Assembly (NCBI GenBank): GCA_900468805.1 | Contig: UEIF01000019.1 | Coordinates: forward strand, 1 to 64,000 | From: Hyphomicrobiales bacterium | GTDB lineage: Bacteria > Pseudomonadota > Alphaproteobacteria > Rhizobiales > Rhizobiaceae | DNA length: 64,000 bases | Direction of reading: 5' to 3' | In this document: piece after piece, positions 62,964 through 64,000 of the stretch | How the letters are laid out: the number at the start of each line of letters is the position of its first letter | How positions within the stretch are numbered: the first letter of the stretch is position 1 | The notes under the pieces: model-generated | Database searches by the model: none | Told to the model about the DNA's origin: nothing | What the model saw: the letters and a program-made list of their open reading frames with translations, nothing else | Translations under genes and position numbers: made by a program

Positions 62964-63269
62964 ATGCCGAAACCAAACTTCCGCTTCACCCATTATGATA
63001 TCAAGGAACAGCGCCCCGGAACGATTGTCGAGGTCTCGCTGAGCGCTGTGAACAATGTGCGGCTGATGACTGCCCCGAACTTCCAGCGGTTCACCGAAGT
63101 GCTCGACTTCAAATATATCGGCGGTGTCGCGCGCAAATCACCGATCAGGCTCGCCATTCCCGAAAGCGGCCACTGGCATATTGTCGTCGACATGGAAGGC
63201 CATCACGGGCTTGCAGATTCCTCGGTCAAGCTGATCAACGCGCCCGTCACGCAGTCGCGCGTTTCCTAA
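62964..63269 (+). CDS. DUF1883 family protein
   Basis: 101 residues, matching DUF1883 over its length: FTHYDIKEQRPGTIVEVSLS, then MTAPNFQRFTEVLDFKYIGG and PESGHWHIVVDMEGHHGLAD. In other bacteria the same domain is found fused to TIR domains; here it is alone. Beta-rich, no signal. Ribosome site weak (GCGAGA). Function unknown. Convergent with rarA. Confidence 0.85.
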   Translation: MPKPNFRFTHYDIKEQRPGTIVEVSLSAVNNVRLMTAPNFQRFTEVLDFKYIGGVARKSPIRLAIPESGHWHIVVDMEGHHGLADSSVKLINAPVTQSRVS

Positions 63270-63287
63270 TCTCAGCGCGGAACCCTA

Positions 63288-64000
63288 TCAGCGCTGATTG
63301 CGCTCCTTGCGAAGTTTCGCCCACCAATCCAGCCGCTTGCGGATCTCGCGTTCGAAACCGCGCTCGGGCGGATCGTAAAAGGTCTGGCGACCCATCTTTT
63401 CCGGAAAATAATCCTGGCCCGAGAAGGCATCCGGCTCGTCGTGGTCGTAGCGGTAGCCATCGCCATATCCTTCGCCCTTCATCAGCTTGGTCGGCGCGTT
63501 GAGGATATGCTTGGGCGGTAATAGCGAACCGTTCTGCTTGGCGGCCATCGTCGCCGCCTTGAAGGCTGTATAGACGGCATTCGATTTCGGTGCGGTCGCG
63601 AGATAGACGCAGGCTTGCGCGAACGCCAACTCGCCTTCCGGCGAACCGAGATAGTCATAGGCATCCTTGGCGGCATTGCAGATCACTAGCGCCTGCGGAT
63701 CGGCAAGGCCGATATCCTCCACCGCCATACGCACCAGCCGCCGACCGAGATAGAGCGGATCCTCACCGGCATCGAACATGCGGGCGAGATAATAGAGCGC
63801 AGCATCGGGATCGGAGCCGCGGACGGACTTGTGGAGTGCCGAGATCAGATTGTAATGACCGTCCTGTGCCTTGTCGTAGACTGGCGCCCGGCGCTGGACG
63901 ATACGCGTCAGGCCCTCGGTATCGAAGGTTTCGCCCTCGCGGGCAGCACGCCAGACTTCCTCGGCAAGGGTCAGCACCGCGCGGCCGTCGCCATCGGCCA
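63288..64000 (-). CDS. rarA: Recombination factor RarA (MgsA), C-terminal part
   Basis: The frame enters from beyond the window end and stops at 63288; about 237 residues are seen. Sensor 2 region ADGDGRAVLTLAEEVWRA near the edge, then the MgsA_C domain: QRRAPVYDKAQDGHYNLISA, LHKSVRGSDPDAALYYLARM and the C-terminal PEKMGRQTFYDPPERGFER. RarA is a DNA-dependent AAA ATPase acting at stalled replication forks. The Walker motifs lie outside the window. Confidence 0.93.
   Translation of the reverse strand, partial: ADGDGRAVLTLAEEVWRAAREGETFDTEGLTRIVQRRAPVYDKAQDGHYNLISALHKSVRGSDPDAALYYLARMFDAGEDPLYLGRRLVRMAVEDIGLADPQALVICNAAKDAYDYLGSPEGELAFAQACVYLATAPKSNAVYTAFKAATMAAKQNGSLLPPKHILNAPTKLMKGEGYGDGYRYDHDEPDAFSGQDYFPEKMGRQTFYDPPERGFEREIRKRLDWWAKLRKERNQR

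Noticed and set aside
1..64000. CRISPR arrays, insertion sequences, rRNA genes, replication or conjugation origins
   Set aside because: I saw no regularly spaced direct repeats, no transposase or integrase frame and no rRNA sequence anywhere in the window.

Overview
The window looks like chromosomal DNA of a Rhizobiaceae member, probably the Rhizobium etli/leguminosarum side of the family. This rests on the high-GC coding style, protein families typical of rhizobia (HlyU, KTSC, DUF1883, PilZ, a 1-Cys peroxiredoxin, a B12-dependent ribonucleotide reductase) and an intergenic repeat I recognise from rhizobial genomes. No database search was possible, so species and names rest on reading the proteins. 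Most of the window is ordinary core or soft-core gene content on both strands.

Layout: 0.6-3.2 kb holds small envelope/hypothetical genes, tRNA-Asn and a peroxiredoxin. 3.5-11.9 kb is a catabolic locus: creatininase-family hydrolase, LysR regulator, then a tight operon of NMT1/THI5-like ABC transporter, cytosine-deaminase-like amidohydrolase, GlcD-like FAD oxidase and flavodoxin-fold reductase, closed by a RidA protein. It reads as uptake, ring hydrolysis and oxidation of an unknown nitrogen heterocycle. 12-14.2 kb carries an Ogt-type repair protein, a small hydrolase and two exported proteins. 14.3-20.9 kb is a photo-oxidative-stress locus: photolyase, FAD oxidoreductase, DUF1365 and cyclopropane-synthase-like methyltransferase in one operon, facing a ChrR-like anti-sigma factor plus an SDR on the other strand. 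Both operons are preceded by the same TGATCC-N18-TA element, no sigma factor gene is adjacent, and the ChrR homologue lacks the two zinc cysteines.

21-28 kb: cysteine synthase, AlaX, mercaptopyruvate sulfurtransferase, alanine dehydrogenase with its Lrp-type regulator, a DMT exporter and a PilZ protein. 28-38.4 kb: Tat-exported cyclic-nucleotide phosphodiesterase, LysR/azoreductase and TetR/SDR divergent pairs with clear operators, a diguanylate cyclase, HlyU, threonine dehydratase, a VanZ-like protein, a 43-residue membrane protein, tRNA-Leu and WrbA. 38.6-46.2 kb: MoCF protein, universal stress protein, Xprt, an exported protein and the large class II reductase nrdJ behind a 580-base leader with an NrdR box.

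46.8-51.1 kb is the accessory part: a 52-residue protein, XRE regulator, ImmA/IrrE metallopeptidase, a protein I do not recognise, a TIR-domain remnant broken by an amber codon, and a two-component system. 51.2-64 kb returns to ordinary genes: aldo/keto reductase, fused DhaK-DhaL kinase, free-Met-R-sulfoxide reductase, a decayed NUDIX gene, an esterase-like protein lacking its nucleophile, LysR/SDR pair, ketopantoate reductase, a DapA homologue lacking its Schiff-base lysine, small proteins and the 3' part of rarA.
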